From CAYSEW01 sp964430245 (GTDB lineage Bacteria > Bacteroidota > Bacteroidia > Flavobacteriales_D > Parvicellaceae): a stretch of DNA of 56,270 bases. Below are positions 55,357-56,270 of the stretch, piece after piece. Numbering within the stretch: position 1 is the first letter of the stretch; every line of letters begins with the position of its first letter. Below the pieces are notes generated by a model. The model was not told where the DNA came from. It was given only the letters and a program-made list of their open reading frames with translations, and did no database searches. The stretch lies in the NCBI GenBank assembly GCA_964430245.1, contig CAYSEW010000018.1:1-56270 (forward strand), in the 5' to 3' direction. Position numbers and translations under genes: made by a program.

Positions 55357-56270
55357 AAGTCTATCTTGTAATAAAAGATGGGAAGAAATCCTAATTGATA
55401 ATTTTCTGTTACATCATCTTCTAAGCTAGGCGTATTATTAGGCGCATAAGAGTAACTTAAGATGTTTTTTGTGTTGAAAATATTAACTAGGTCTATTCCA
55501 ATTTCATGCGTAACTTTTTCTTTATTTATTTTATATGTCGTTTTAATATCCGCTCTAAAATAATTTCTGAATTGCAACTCATTAAAGTCGGTGTCTAGAA
55601 AAACAACTTCTCCTTGTTCATTTGACGCTGTAGTATCTACATAACCATATCTTTTACCACCAGCACTAGTAACTTTTATTCCTAAACCAAAGGTGTTATT
55701 TTTAATTTCAAACTCCCTTCCGGCTAAAAAGTTAAGTGCGTAGTTTCCATTAAAACTTGTATTTCTTTCAATGCCATCACTAGGAGTATATTTTGAATTA
55801 TAAAAACAACCAGTAAACAAAGCATGCCAGTTTTTATTAAAATAGCGTTGAATGGTTAATTCCACACCATAGTTATAGCCTGTTCCGGTATTTTCTAATG
55901 TGTCTGGAAAAACTCTAGCAAACCCACTACCGGCATTTGTTAGTGAAAACGAAGATGGTGCAGTTTCAACAGGTATTCCAGAAAGATCTTGGTAATAAGC
56001 CTCTGCTTTTATCCCAAAATTTCTATTTATTTGATAAGAGTACCCAACAACTGCATGTTTACTAAAAGTGAGTCCAATATTTTCATTATGAGCACTATTA
56101 TTACCAGCATTAATATAATACCTAGTATAGAGTGGCTGTGTTTGTGAGTGACTTCCTAATCCAAATGAAAAAGCACTTTTATCAGACACGTTCCATTTTA
56201 AGCCTAACCTAGGTTCAATGGGAGAAAATGAATTCCCTAAGTTAAGATAGAAGCTAGTCAGACCAGCCGT
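55353..56270 (-). CDS. TonB-dependent receptor, C-terminal part (5' end beyond window)
   Basis: The frame is open to the window edge, so only the last 305 codons are visible and the start lies outside. The pattern SFSPIEPRLGLKWNVSDKSAFSFGLGSHSQ and a series of alternating strands (YGVELTIQRYFNKNWHALFTGCFYNSKY, LNFLAGREFEIKNN, HEIGIDLVNIFNTKNILSYSY) are typical of the barrel of a TonB-dependent receptor of the carboxypeptidase-regulatory-like subfamily. It ends in LGFLPIFYYKIDF. It would transport a siderophore or carbohydrate across the outer membrane; the substrate-recognising plug lies outside the window. Confidence 0.85.
   Translation of the reverse strand, partial: TAGLTSFYLNLGNSFSPIEPRLGLKWNVSDKSAFSFGLGSHSQTQPLYTRYYINAGNNSAHNENIGLTFSKHAVVGYSYQINRNFGIKAEAYYQDLSGIPVETAPSSFSLTNAGSGFARVFPDTLENTGTGYNYGVELTIQRYFNKNWHALFTGCFYNSKYTPSDGIERNTSFNGNYALNFLAGREFEIKNNTFGLGIKVTSAGGKRYGYVDTTASNEQGEVVFLDTDFNELQFRNYFRADIKTTYKINKEKVTHEIGIDLVNIFNTKNILSYSYAPNNTPSLEDDVTENYQLGFLPIFYYKIDF

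Overview
The window is a dense stretch of a Bacteroidota chromosome, most likely from a Flavobacteriales-type gliding or marine bacterium. The evidence is an AT-rich sequence, a SprB-repeat adhesin with a type IX secretion (T9SS) C-terminal domain paired with a PorP/SprF gene, bifunctional DAHP synthase/chorismate mutase, DUF4271 and DUF4175 genes, a YbeY and a DksA-like protein with altered metal sites, and -7 boxes of the Bacteroidota type (TAnnTTTG). No rRNA, tRNA, CRISPR array, insertion sequence or prophage was seen. Only one gap exceeds 300 bases (29952-30263).

Layout. 1-8449 (+): the 3' part of a giant SprB-like surface protein and its PorP/SprF partner. 8419-13548 (-): an operon of DUF4271, hemD, rnpA, an S41 protease and an O-antigen ligase-like protein. 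13672-19395 (+): ileS, a DksA/TraR-like gene, lspA and a PhoD-like phosphatase. 19397-23518 (-): leuS, an hsp20 with its own terminator, and rsmI. 23511-29951 (-): DAHP synthase/chorismate mutase, an unknown exported protein, a LytTR response regulator, a multi-PAS histidine kinase and a YwqK/MORN-like repeat protein, all closely packed. 30264-33665 (+): rpiB, an M28 lipoprotein peptidase, idi and gpsA. 33775-40777 (-): a methyltransferase, mnmG, ybeY, an RsbW-like ATPase and DUF4175. 40967-42270 (+): hemF and a paaD-like gene. 42271-48832 (-): a tetR-tolC-adaptor-RND efflux operon. 48917-52492 (+): asnS, rpoN and a PAP2-like membrane protein. 52489-54214 (-): a beta-barrel protein and galE. 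54327-55356 (+): SRPBCC and DinB proteins. 55353-56270 (-): the end of a TonB-dependent receptor.

Most of the window is housekeeping: tRNA charging and modification, heme, isoprenoid and aromatic precursor synthesis, and lipoprotein processing. The cell-envelope genes are the accessory part. The most interesting signals are four. First, the SprB-like array contains a tandem duplication of a six-repeat block, a subset of repeats with co-occurring extra cysteines, and calcium-site-like insertions. Second, two parS-like sites sit exactly at the two ends of mnmG, suggesting that the region lies near the replication origin. Third, a tightly packed signalling cassette joins a repeat protein, a kinase, a regulator and an unknown exported protein to the first shikimate-pathway enzyme. 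Fourth, a canonical-looking paaD lacks its phenylacetyl-CoA epoxidase partners and overlaps hemF. I found no wholly new multi-gene system that the sequence alone could prove.
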